Below are positions 8,117 to 16,355 of a stretch of 28,568 nt of DNA, piece after piece. The notes beneath the pieces are model-generated. The model saw nothing but the letters and a program-made list of their open reading frames with translations. It did no database searches and was not told the origin of the DNA. A program made the translations under genes and the position numbers. This DNA comes from Calditrichia bacterium (GTDB lineage: Bacteria; Calditrichota; Calditrichia; Calditrichales; Calditrichaceae): positions 1 to 28,568 of the forward strand of contig JALWEA010000426.1 in NCBI GenBank assembly GCA_027039465.1. Reading direction: 5' to 3'. Every line of letters begins with the position of its first letter. The stretch's first letter is position 1.

Positions 8117-11100
8117 TCATTTAATAACCACGAATTTACCGGCATGCGTATTGCCCTTTTCATCTTCAACAACATACACATACAAGCCGGGTGCAATTTC
8201 TTGACGGTTTTTGGTTAACATATCCCAATCTTCGCTTCCGTCAAAGGCATTATTATGTTGCAAGGTAATCACCTCTTCGCCGGAAACCGTGAAGATATGA
8301 ATTTTGCATTTGGCCGGTAAATTGGTGAATTGAATCTTACGTACAAAATCATCGGTTTCCCATTCTGCATGCACAAAATAGGGATTGGGAACCACTTTAA
8401 TCTTTTTAAGATCATTTTTCTTCGGCGTCCGAATCGTAAACACCTGATTGGTATTTACTAGAAAACCATCGCCCCTTTCAAACGGCTTGCGCACGGGGAT
8501 GATCAACGTATCGCCGACCGCCCAGGGCACATCCGCCGGAATCAAATGTCCCTTATCATCATACGTATTGGGTGGTACCCAATCGAAGGTAAAAGAAAAC
8601 GAAAGTTTGTAGGACGGATCATCCGGGAATTCGGGTAAATAATTTTCATAAACAAAGAATTTCGTGCCAGGCTTCCACTCGGTGGCGCCATAGCCGACCA
8701 GCTTGGCTTTACGATGGGTGACCGTATTCCAAACCTGAAACGGCACCATAAAATTCGATTTATCCGAAGAAAAAGTTCGATATACGGAATCCGCATCTTC
8801 GCCGATGAAGGCAATTAAATAATTCGAACGCGATTTAACATTGCCCAAGGTAGCTTGGGACAATTTATAGGTACATTTGGAGTTTGGCGTCCAATAGGCA
8901 TCTTCTTTAACAAGAATAATATCGGTACTCATTTGAATGCCCCAGCGCAAACCGTCGAAAATAGGAGGCGCTTCCATGGGTTGGGTATCTTTGTACCATT
9001 CTTTGCTGTCTTTGACCAATGTATCGCCTTTATCGATATCAACGATAGTGTATCGCTGCGATTCAGGGACTATTTTCGTATTTGCAGGCGGATCCGAATA
9101 ATCGCAATCAAACATAATCTTATATTTATCCCCGGTAACATCTTTGGGATTAATCACTTCCACTTGGAATACGCCGGTTCCGATCGTACCCGGCAGTTTT
9201 TCGACTTTAAGCTTGGCGCGTTCCGCATTGCTCGGCGGACGATGCGGAATAGCTTTTACGATGTGGCTTAAATTTGTACTGTTCGAAAGGAAATTTTCCA
9301 ATGAAGGAATTGAAAATTTCAAGCCCAACTTGGTACCCGCGCTGTCTGGATCGAGCACGGGATCATTGGGCACAAAGCCACGGTCATAAGCACAAACCGC
9401 GTACAAATATTCCGTACCGTTTTTCACATCCCCGGAGTCCACAAAGCTGAACCGTAAACCGGTGTCATCGCCTAAATAACGATGCGGTGCGGTCTTATCA
9501 TAACCGGTAATCCCGTCTTCAATATCGAACTGAGCATACGGTTTCCAGTAGGTCGTTTTGGACTCTTCGTCGTAAATTTTTTCGCCCCAGGTCTTGCCGT
9601 TATCTTCGCTGCGATAAATACGGAAGCCTTCAAAATCCTGATAACCGGTTAAAACATCGGTATCATGCACCGGTGAAGCATCCCAGTAAAGCGTTACTTT
9701 CCGATCGTCTTCGCGGGCAATTACTTTCGGAGCTTTCGGTGGTCTGGCGCCTTGATAATGGTTATCATACATCAACTGGGCGATGCGCGCATTTGCTTCC
9801 AAATCCTTTTCATCTTCACCCATAATCACACAAAACGAGAAAGGAACCGAATCGCCGGAGGCCAAGCTAAACGGGCCGGAAGCCATAATGAACACACAGT
9901 CCAAACCGTCGGGATAGTCGTAGAGCAACCCTTCGATAGAATCGAATCGCGGATTCAATTGGCCTGTGCCCGCTTCAGTGCGCAGCGGATGAAAATAATA
10001 CGTTGAATCATAAGTGGACAAGTTGGTTGTGTCACCGGCTAAAATCTTATATTGAATTTCTTCTTTATTCTTGGCAACACGGGTTTGTCCGTCACCCGAC
10101 CACGGTCCCTGTTGAGGGTTAACATCGCGGGCGCCGGGACGGAAGTACCAATCGAACCAATGCCAGCTCGTTAATCCCAACTTATCTCCTGGCAAAATAT
10201 CGGCCACACCATCGCCGTCCAAATCCACACTGTCGGTCGCCACCGGTGTATCCAGCAGTTTTACAGCGGAATAGGCTAATTTTTTATTGCCGACATAAGG
10301 ATTATTATGATCACCGTCTAAGTCGTAAATATAACCGAAATTATAATCGAGATTGTAACCCATCATATCATCGTCATTGGTGCGGCCCCAATAAGCGCCG
10401 TTGGCCAAACGGTTGTAAGCATCCACATCAAAATAAAATCCGGCATACATTCCCTTGTAATCATAAGACGATTCATTGACCAGCGTCATCTTAAAAAAGA
10501 TGATGTCTTCCGAAATACTAGCCCCGTAGGAATATCCCGAGACTTTGGCGCGAATACCGATGGGATAACCTTGTTTGGGATCCACATCACGTGTGGCCAA
10601 ACGATCGTCAAATTCAAAATAAATATCCTGATCCGAAACGAACGTTCCGGGTAATTCTTTGCTGGGATCCGCAGGATCGATCGCCCAGGGACCTGGCCAA
10701 TGGCGTTCCTGATCGGTGCCTGGCCAAGTTTCGGGGATATCACTAGTAGCGATCAAAGGCGTTTGATCTTCGGGATAGGTGTATAGCCCTAATTTGCCGT
10801 AATACTCGCCTGCCGTAGCCAACGGATTGTGCAAACGAATACGCGAATCGGCTACAGCTTCCCAATCGGTGCGGTTTAAATTCGGCGTACGATCGAACCA
10901 CGATTCGGAAACCGTGGGGCCCCAATAGGTGGTATCGGTGCCAACCGTGTAAAAATCCTGTGTTTTAATGTTGTATTCCTGTTTTTTACCAACAGCCCAG
11001 GGGTAGGGATTGCCGTTTTCGTCCTTACCGGGAATGCCGACGACCAAAGACAAATTGGAGATGTACTGAAAATCTCCCCACAAACCTTGAGGCGAGGCGG

Positions 11101-11290
11101 TTCCGGAAAAAATACCGTAATTTTCCACCGCAATCTTCAATTTACCTTTATCCAGATAGGCGCGAGCTCTATTTAAAAGAGGATCGTCGATCGTTCGTTT
11201 ATGCAAGGCCTGATTTTTTGGAATTTTGGTTGCCCAAACAACCGAAAAAAGCAGGGCTAACATTATTAATGTTGTTATTCTTCTCATCAT
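8117..11290 (-). CDS. Large exported protein with FN3-like domain and degenerate C-terminal sorting module, partner of the TonB receptor
   Basis: About 1057 residues. The signal peptide (MMRRITTLIMLALLF, ending VVWA) precedes an N-terminal part containing KLKIAVENYGIFSG, which I associate with exported proteins found beside TonB receptors in Calditrichota and Marinimicrobia (from memory). Acidic DLDGDHN and DLDGDGVADILPGD loops near residues 330-370 look calcium-binding. An FN3-like segment lies near 545-660 (KVTLYWDASP, then FRIYRSEDNGKTW). The last ~95 residues resemble a sorting module (KVVPNPYFVH, CKIHIFTVSGEEV, APGLYVYVVEDEKG, ending GKFVVIK) but lack the usual NPFNP, so sorting may differ. 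I chose the ATG at 11290 because GGTGG lies 5 nt before it; the ATG at 11302 has none at a usable distance. It starts 21 bp after the receptor gene stops. The biochemical role is unknown. Confidence 0.82.
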   Translation of the reverse strand: MMRRITTLIMLALLFSVVWATKIPKNQALHKRTIDDPLLNRARAYLDKGKLKIAVENYGIFSGTASPQGLWGDFQYISNLSLVVGIPGKDENGNPYPWAVGKKQEYNIKTQDFYTVGTDTTYWGPTVSESWFDRTPNLNRTDWEAVADSRIRLHNPLATAGEYYGKLGLYTYPEDQTPLIATSDIPETWPGTDQERHWPGPWAIDPADPSKELPGTFVSDQDIYFEFDDRLATRDVDPKQGYPIGIRAKVSGYSYGASISEDIIFFKMTLVNESSYDYKGMYAGFYFDVDAYNRLANGAYWGRTNDDDMMGYNLDYNFGYIYDLDGDHNNPYVGNKKLAYSAVKLLDTPVATDSVDLDGDGVADILPGDKLGLTSWHWFDWYFRPGARDVNPQQGPWSGDGQTRVAKNKEEIQYKILAGDTTNLSTYDSTYYFHPLRTEAGTGQLNPRFDSIEGLLYDYPDGLDCVFIMASGPFSLASGDSVPFSFCVIMGEDEKDLEANARIAQLMYDNHYQGARPPKAPKVIAREDDRKVTLYWDASPVHDTDVLTGYQDFEGFRIYRSEDNGKTWGEKIYDEESKTTYWKPYAQFDIEDGITGYDKTAPHRYLGDDTGLRFSFVDSGDVKNGTEYLYAVCAYDRGFVPNDPVLDPDSAGTKLGLKFSIPSLENFLSNSTNLSHIVKAIPHRPPSNAERAKLKVEKLPGTIGTGVFQVEVINPKDVTGDKYKIMFDCDYSDPPANTKIVPESQRYTIVDIDKGDTLVKDSKEWYKDTQPMEAPPIFDGLRWGIQMSTDIILVKEDAYWTPNSKCTYKLSQATLGNVKSRSNYLIAFIGEDADSVYRTFSSDKSNFMVPFQVWNTVTHRKAKLVGYGATEWKPGTKFFVYENYLPEFPDDPSYKLSFSFTFDWVPPNTYDDKGHLIPADVPWAVGDTLIIPVRKPFERGDGFLVNTNQVFTIRTPKKNDLKKIKVVPNPYFVHAEWETDDFVRKIQFTNLPAKCKIHIFTVSGEEVITLQHNNAFDGSEDWDMLTKNRQEIAPGLYVYVVEDEKGNTHAGKFVVIK

Positions 11291-11311
11291 GAATTCCACC
11301 ATCCTTTAATT

Positions 11312-14047
11312 CTAAAACGCAAATTCTATTGAAAAATCAACTTGACGTCTTCTTCCGTAACGGTACGGCTGATCCCAAAGGGTTCTGGAGAACCAACCCA
11401 TTTCAATTAATTTATTAATACGCGGACCGGGATCATCCGCTTTACCGGTTTCCGGATAAATATCAATTGCATTTTTCCAGTCAAATAAATTCTGCACCCT
11501 TAGGCCCAGAATTAACCGCATTCCGCCAACTTTGAAAAATTTACGGTAGTTGAAATTTGCCGTAATGTTCCAAGGGCTGCGTTCGGAGTTCGTTTCACCC
11601 GCCACGTTTCCGATCACAGGCGTGTACGGGAAACCGCTCATGGCTAAAAACATTAAGTCAAATCTGGAATGTTCCAAAGGATGCATACCAAAAAACATCG
11701 GCCCTTGTTTATCCTGGAAACGATACGAATACATGAAACTCATATCATGCGTATGATCATAAGACATAAGGATTTCGCGCTTGGGCATGGTTCTGGGGGT
11801 TTGCGTTTCGCGATAGCCTTCCCAGGGATCTTTGCGGTTGGCCGTTGCCCTTGACAACGTATACTGAAAAACCGCACTTGAGTTTTTACCCTGACGGCGA
11901 ATGACCACATCCACACCGCGCGCCGTGGCGTAGTCGGTATTCAATAAAATTGTGTAAGAATAAGGAAATTGCGGGATTCGCTCCGTGGAAGTCAACTTGG
12001 AATATTCCTTTGACCAACCGATAACCTGAGCAATTAAGTTATCGGAAAGTCCCACATTCAATCCGAATTCATAAGCCGTCATGTGCTCCATATTCAAACC
12101 GGCATTACCCACAATGGGCGAATAGGTTTTAATGTCCCGATTGGGATTGATGTATTTGTTACGATAGGCGGGTGTTTGGGTGAATTGTCCGTACCCGAAG
12201 GTAAAGGTCGCATTATCGGTAATCACATGTGAGAAACTGATACGTGGACTGTAATTGACTTCCCATTTGTTTTTAACCAGCTCTTTTTTTACCGCCCAAG
12301 GGTCTTTCCAATATTTGCTGTGCGCATTCAAAAGGTCAACGCGCATGCCCAAATGGATGGTCATGTAGTCATATTCTAACAAATCCTGAATGTAAAAAGC
12401 CGCTTCTTCGGGATGCCGCGGAGACGGATATTTTTCCACATAAGGTGTGTTCAGCCATGGCAACTGAATTTCATTCATCATAATAAAGTGTTGACGGTAA
12501 TCGGCACCGACCTTCAACTGATGATGCTTTGTAACCTGACTTAAAATGCTGGCCACTATTTCGTAGGTTTCCGAATAGCTATGATGGTAGTACCGATCAT
12601 GACCCTTTACGTAATATTCAAACCAATACGGATTGTGTTCATAATCTTCATCAAAGCCAGGTTCCTGATATTCATCGGGTGTTAAATGACGACCGTTGAT
12701 GGTTCCGTCCTGGGTTTCAAAAATATCCATCTGTTGATAGAAGCGGGACATATTGATATTGTAAAATGTTTTTCGCGAAATCTGATGATTAAACATCAAG
12801 GATTGCCGATCGGAGCTTTGTTTATCAATATTACGTCCGGCTTCATAATATTGATAAGGATAATTGGCCAAATTAGCCGTGCGGAAAATCGTTTCCAAAT
12901 TCCAATTTGAAAAAGCCAACTTCATGCTGTTGGAAATTTTCCAGGTCAATTTTCCGTAAATATCCCAACTGTGCCGGAAGCCCATTTGATGCCATCCGGG
13001 AATAGTATCCAGACGATTCAGGAATTGATTGTGGGGCGAATCCTGAGGCTGAGAACGATCAAAGGTAAGATTATCGAACTGATAAACGCGATAGGCCGTT
13101 CCAAGGCGATGCCCGGTAACAATAAACCGTAATTTTTTATGCGTTCCAGGCACCGGTCCGCCAATACCGCCCGTAATTTCACGATAATCTCTCAGATAAT
13201 CCTGCCTTTGCAGGGATAAATTCGGTCTTGAAAGAGGATCGACTTTATAGCTAAACAGGCTGGATAAGTTAGCCGGATTGGAAGTTAAAATACGTAAATT
13301 GCCTTCAAGCTTTTCGCCGCCGTCGCGGGTAATAATATTAATCATACTAGACATGGCCCCGCCATATTCGGCATCGAACACACCGGTTTTAATATCCACC
13401 TGCTCAACGGCGAAGTCATTCAATTCCGTCCAGGTATATTTGGAGCCGTAAAACGGATTGACAATATAGGTACCGTCAATCGTGTACCCGATTTCACCGG
13501 AACGGCCGCCGCGAACATGAATTTCTTCGATACCGCGATCTTCAAAACCGGCAATTCCCTGGATGGAGCTTTCCATCTGGATAACACCGGCTTGCGCAGT
13601 CACCATTTCGGAAAAATCGGTTACCGGCATGGACTGAATATCTTCCGCCTGAATGGTTATTTTTTTAGTCGTTTCATCTTTTTGAACTTTAAAAGGTGTG
13701 GCCGTAACAACAATCGTTTCTCCCTGGGCGATTTCCTCGCTCATTTGAAAGTTTACTTTTGTTGTTTGGTCCATAATGACCTTAACGCCGGGATGTTCAA
13801 TTGTTTTGTAGCCGACATAAGTAACCACCAATGTGTAAGTACCTACCGGGACATTAATAATGTAATAATCACCATCCGCATCCGTAGAAGCGCCAAGGTT
13901 AGTACCTTTAAGATACACATTTGCACCGGCCAACGGTTCCTTGGTGTGCATATCCATGACATGACCGGCTATTTTCCCTGTCGTACCGGCAAAAACGGAA
14001 ATAATTGCAAATAATACCGCTGTAATACCGTAAACAACGTATTTCAT
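11312..14047 (-). CDS. TonB-dependent outer-membrane receptor with carboxypeptidase-like N-terminal domain
   Basis: A 911-residue outer-membrane receptor. A signal peptide (1-20, MKYVVYGITAVLFAIISVFA) precedes a carboxypeptidase-D-like regulatory domain at about 24-102 (GKIAGHVMDMHTKEPLAGAN, then GDYYIINVPVGTYTLVV) and a plug domain at about 125-243 (IHVRGGRSGEIGYTIDG, GVFDAEYGGAMSSMINIITRDGG). The rest is a 22-strand-type barrel ending in VDFSIEFAF, with the terminal Phe expected for BAM insertion. This is the architecture of SusC/RagA-like and related importers energised by TonB-ExbBD. No SusD/RagB partner lies next to it; instead the large exported protein and a PorV-like barrel follow. 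I prefer the ATG at 14047 to the one at 14059, because GGTGA lies 5 nt upstream. It is the first gene of the cassette, after a terminator at 14118-14145. The substrate is not predictable. Confidence 0.92.
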   Translation of the reverse strand: MKYVVYGITAVLFAIISVFAGTTGKIAGHVMDMHTKEPLAGANVYLKGTNLGASTDADGDYYIINVPVGTYTLVVTYVGYKTIEHPGVKVIMDQTTKVNFQMSEEIAQGETIVVTATPFKVQKDETTKKITIQAEDIQSMPVTDFSEMVTAQAGVIQMESSIQGIAGFEDRGIEEIHVRGGRSGEIGYTIDGTYIVNPFYGSKYTWTELNDFAVEQVDIKTGVFDAEYGGAMSSMINIITRDGGEKLEGNLRILTSNPANLSSLFSYKVDPLSRPNLSLQRQDYLRDYREITGGIGGPVPGTHKKLRFIVTGHRLGTAYRVYQFDNLTFDRSQPQDSPHNQFLNRLDTIPGWHQMGFRHSWDIYGKLTWKISNSMKLAFSNWNLETIFRTANLANYPYQYYEAGRNIDKQSSDRQSLMFNHQISRKTFYNINMSRFYQQMDIFETQDGTINGRHLTPDEYQEPGFDEDYEHNPYWFEYYVKGHDRYYHHSYSETYEIVASILSQVTKHHQLKVGADYRQHFIMMNEIQLPWLNTPYVEKYPSPRHPEEAAFYIQDLLEYDYMTIHLGMRVDLLNAHSKYWKDPWAVKKELVKNKWEVNYSPRISFSHVITDNATFTFGYGQFTQTPAYRNKYINPNRDIKTYSPIVGNAGLNMEHMTAYEFGLNVGLSDNLIAQVIGWSKEYSKLTSTERIPQFPYSYTILLNTDYATARGVDVVIRRQGKNSSAVFQYTLSRATANRKDPWEGYRETQTPRTMPKREILMSYDHTHDMSFMYSYRFQDKQGPMFFGMHPLEHSRFDLMFLAMSGFPYTPVIGNVAGETNSERSPWNITANFNYRKFFKVGGMRLILGLRVQNLFDWKNAIDIYPETGKADDPGPRINKLIEMGWFSRTLWDQPYRYGRRRQVDFSIEFAF

Positions 14048-14103
14048 AAAATTCACCATACCCTATTTTGAACATTAATTTTAGACATGAATTCTGAGGA
14101 AAA

Positions 14104-14145
14104 AATTATTAAATAAAAAGTGGCGGAATTTTCATTCCGCCACTT
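14104..14145 (-). terminator. Rho-independent terminator after the tandem secreted pair
   Basis: A perfect 12-bp stem (14118-14129 with 14134-14145; arm AAGTGGCGGAAT) with a TTTC loop is followed on the minus strand by TTTATTTAATAATTTTT. It lies 20 bp after the stop codon at 14166 and separates the paralog pair from the TonB-receptor cassette. Confidence 0.9.
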
Positions 14146-14165
14146 GAAATTTCCGGAGCTTCCGT

Positions 14166-16322
14166 TTATTTAATTAGCACCATCTTTTTAATTTCGGTTT
14201 TATTGTTCATTTGCAATTTGTAAAAATAAATACCGGAAGCCATATTACTGCCATCGAATGTTAAGCGGTAAGGTGTGTTTTTCTGTACCTGACCGTTAAA
14301 CAATGTAGCCACTTGCTGACCGGCAGCATTGTAAACAATTAGCTTGGCTTTACCTGATTTCTGCGGTGTGAATTCAATGGTCGTTGCAGGATTAAACGGA
14401 TTCGGATAATTCTGTTGCAGGCCGTAATTCGTTACAATAGTATTTCCATCATTGTCAATGGCAGCCGGTTCGTTAAAGTTACTGGCTTCGCCGATATAAT
14501 CGAAATTGGTTAGCTCGATATATGCATCTTTTGCCGGGTCTCCGTTTGCCGTATCAGCAAGACAATAAGCATACCAAATTTTGCCATAATTACCGCGGAC
14601 ATCCGAGTTAGCCGACGATTTGGACATATTGAGTTCATATTCATCCAAAGCCGGAGAATCCGTACAATTAATAGGATCCGACCAATTCACACCGCCATCA
14701 ATGGAATGCGAAGCATAAATATCGGTTTTGAATGTGGCGTCGCTTCCATAAGTCTCAGGATCACTATACCTATTGAACTGTGAAACCTGGACATCATTAT
14801 GTCTTCGATCCAGCCAAGCGGCATACAAATGCCCTTGCTCATCCATACTGATTTGACATTCGCTGTCAAAGAAATAATTGGACATGCCTTCAATAATATC
14901 ATCGCCTTGCCAAATACCGTTATTATAGGCTATCCGGTGCGCTTCCCAGGAACCGCCATAAGGTTTTTTAGCCAGCCAAACGCCGCTGTATTTATAGCTG
15001 GGATACCAACCGTCGGTTCCTTCACCGCCCCATAACGAATTAAAAACCACATAAATGGTTTTATTATCATCCACCAGGACGCTCATGTCAAAATTTGTGC
15101 CTAAGAATGCCGGGCCTTGGTACCAAATGGTGTCATTACCGACAATATTGGTAATAATTAATTTTTCCGAAGCATAAATATAATTCTGGAAGCCCAAATC
15201 TTCGACCAAACCGACCGTATCCCATTGCGACCAAGTATGACCGTAATCTTCCGTAATGGCATAAGTAATGCGTGTTTTATTGTAATAATAACCGGAATCC
15301 GGGTTGTGCCAGCCCAAATGTCCGGGACCGGCAATCACGCCAAAGCCGTCGGAATTCATTGATACACCGCAACGGGGCAAACTAACGGTGTGCGTATCAA
15401 TACGAACGGGCTCGAAACCTTCATCCCAGCCGAATGTCCAACCGTTGTTGGTCGGATCATCGGAATGGGCCGTAAAAATATATTTTTCGCTTTGTACGCC
15501 TAATAATTGACGTTCCTGATCGGAATACCATTCTTCGTAAACACTGAGATAACGATATTCTCCGCTACCGTCTTTAACGATTGCCACAGGTCCGTTCCAA
15601 AGGCGATTTTCCTGCGTCATTTGGGGATTGTTTTGAATCGTAGGTGCCAGCCAACCGACATCCATCTGATAATCCGGAGTTGTCCATACATTGCCATTGT
15701 CACCATAAGTTCCATAAGAACAAATCGTATAAGGATGGGAAATCGCCGCGCCGGTTGTGCTACTTTCTTTGTATTGGTTAAATGAAGGGAATGGGCGATC
15801 CAAAGCGACCATACAAGGATAGCGTCCGCCGATACCATCAATTCCATCATTTAATTTATCGCTCGTGTAAGCTGTACCGGAAGCCAATCCTGCGGAAACA
15901 TCCACTTCGCAATCACGAATATCTTTGGCGCTGCCGTTATCATCCGATTCGGTACCGCGATAGGCAATAGCCACAAAATCAATCGGATCACCGGTATCCG
16001 CATCCGGCCCGGCATAACGATCGATTGAGCGGACATTGGAGTTGAGCCAGCCATAACCGTTAGCGGAAGTGGCCACCTGACGATTGGTGGCGGGATCCGT
16101 ACTGTAAATCGTTTTGGGCGCCTGACCAACCGGCTGCTGCACGGGGTAAACGGCATACGGTTTCATTGCGTTGGTTTCAACCGGGAAAAGCTTACCCATT
16201 GGCGCTTTAGCCGATAACTTTTTGCCCTGAGTTGCTACTTGGCGGTTAATCTTTCTTCCTTCCGCCAAAAGCAAGCCCACTGAAAGCATTGCAATGAATA
16301 AAACGTACATGAAACGTCGCAT
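14166..16322 (-). CDS. Secreted sialidase-fold-like (Asp-box) protein with T9SS sorting tail, paralog 1
   Basis: A 718-residue exported protein. The signal peptide is about 1-20 (MRRFMYVLFIAMLSVGLLLA). The middle contains Asp-box-like strings (TEDYGHTW, SIDGGVNW), the YAAWLDRRH motif and DxxGxxY segments, consistent with a BNR/sialidase-type beta-propeller at about 150-600. I see no clear catalytic Arg triad/Tyr set. The last ~85 residues are a T9SS type A module (NYPNPFNPATT, YNAAGQQV, SGIYFYKLQ, ending KKMVLIK). It shares blocks with the upstream gene product, including NGxGWLN..RSIDR, GGRYP..VALDRPF..FNQY and YGDNG, so the two are tandem paralogs 33 bp apart. AGGAGG lies 5 nt before the ATG. 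It ends in a strong terminator. A binding or structural role on the surface is likely; the ligand is unknown. Confidence 0.85.
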   Translation of the reverse strand: MRRFMYVLFIAMLSVGLLLAEGRKINRQVATQGKKLSAKAPMGKLFPVETNAMKPYAVYPVQQPVGQAPKTIYSTDPATNRQVATSANGYGWLNSNVRSIDRYAGPDADTGDPIDFVAIAYRGTESDDNGSAKDIRDCEVDVSAGLASGTAYTSDKLNDGIDGIGGRYPCMVALDRPFPSFNQYKESSTTGAAISHPYTICSYGTYGDNGNVWTTPDYQMDVGWLAPTIQNNPQMTQENRLWNGPVAIVKDGSGEYRYLSVYEEWYSDQERQLLGVQSEKYIFTAHSDDPTNNGWTFGWDEGFEPVRIDTHTVSLPRCGVSMNSDGFGVIAGPGHLGWHNPDSGYYYNKTRITYAITEDYGHTWSQWDTVGLVEDLGFQNYIYASEKLIITNIVGNDTIWYQGPAFLGTNFDMSVLVDDNKTIYVVFNSLWGGEGTDGWYPSYKYSGVWLAKKPYGGSWEAHRIAYNNGIWQGDDIIEGMSNYFFDSECQISMDEQGHLYAAWLDRRHNDVQVSQFNRYSDPETYGSDATFKTDIYASHSIDGGVNWSDPINCTDSPALDEYELNMSKSSANSDVRGNYGKIWYAYCLADTANGDPAKDAYIELTNFDYIGEASNFNEPAAIDNDGNTIVTNYGLQQNYPNPFNPATTIEFTPQKSGKAKLIVYNAAGQQVATLFNGQVQKNTPYRLTFDGSNMASGIYFYKLQMNNKTEIKKMVLIK

Positions 16323-16355
16323 AGTTCCTCCTAAAATTAATGAATTAAAAAATTA

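Noticed and set aside
13517..14014. Plus-strand frame of 165 codons
   Set aside because: It is antisense to the signal peptide, regulatory and plug domains of the TonB receptor, and has no plausible ribosome site or family match.
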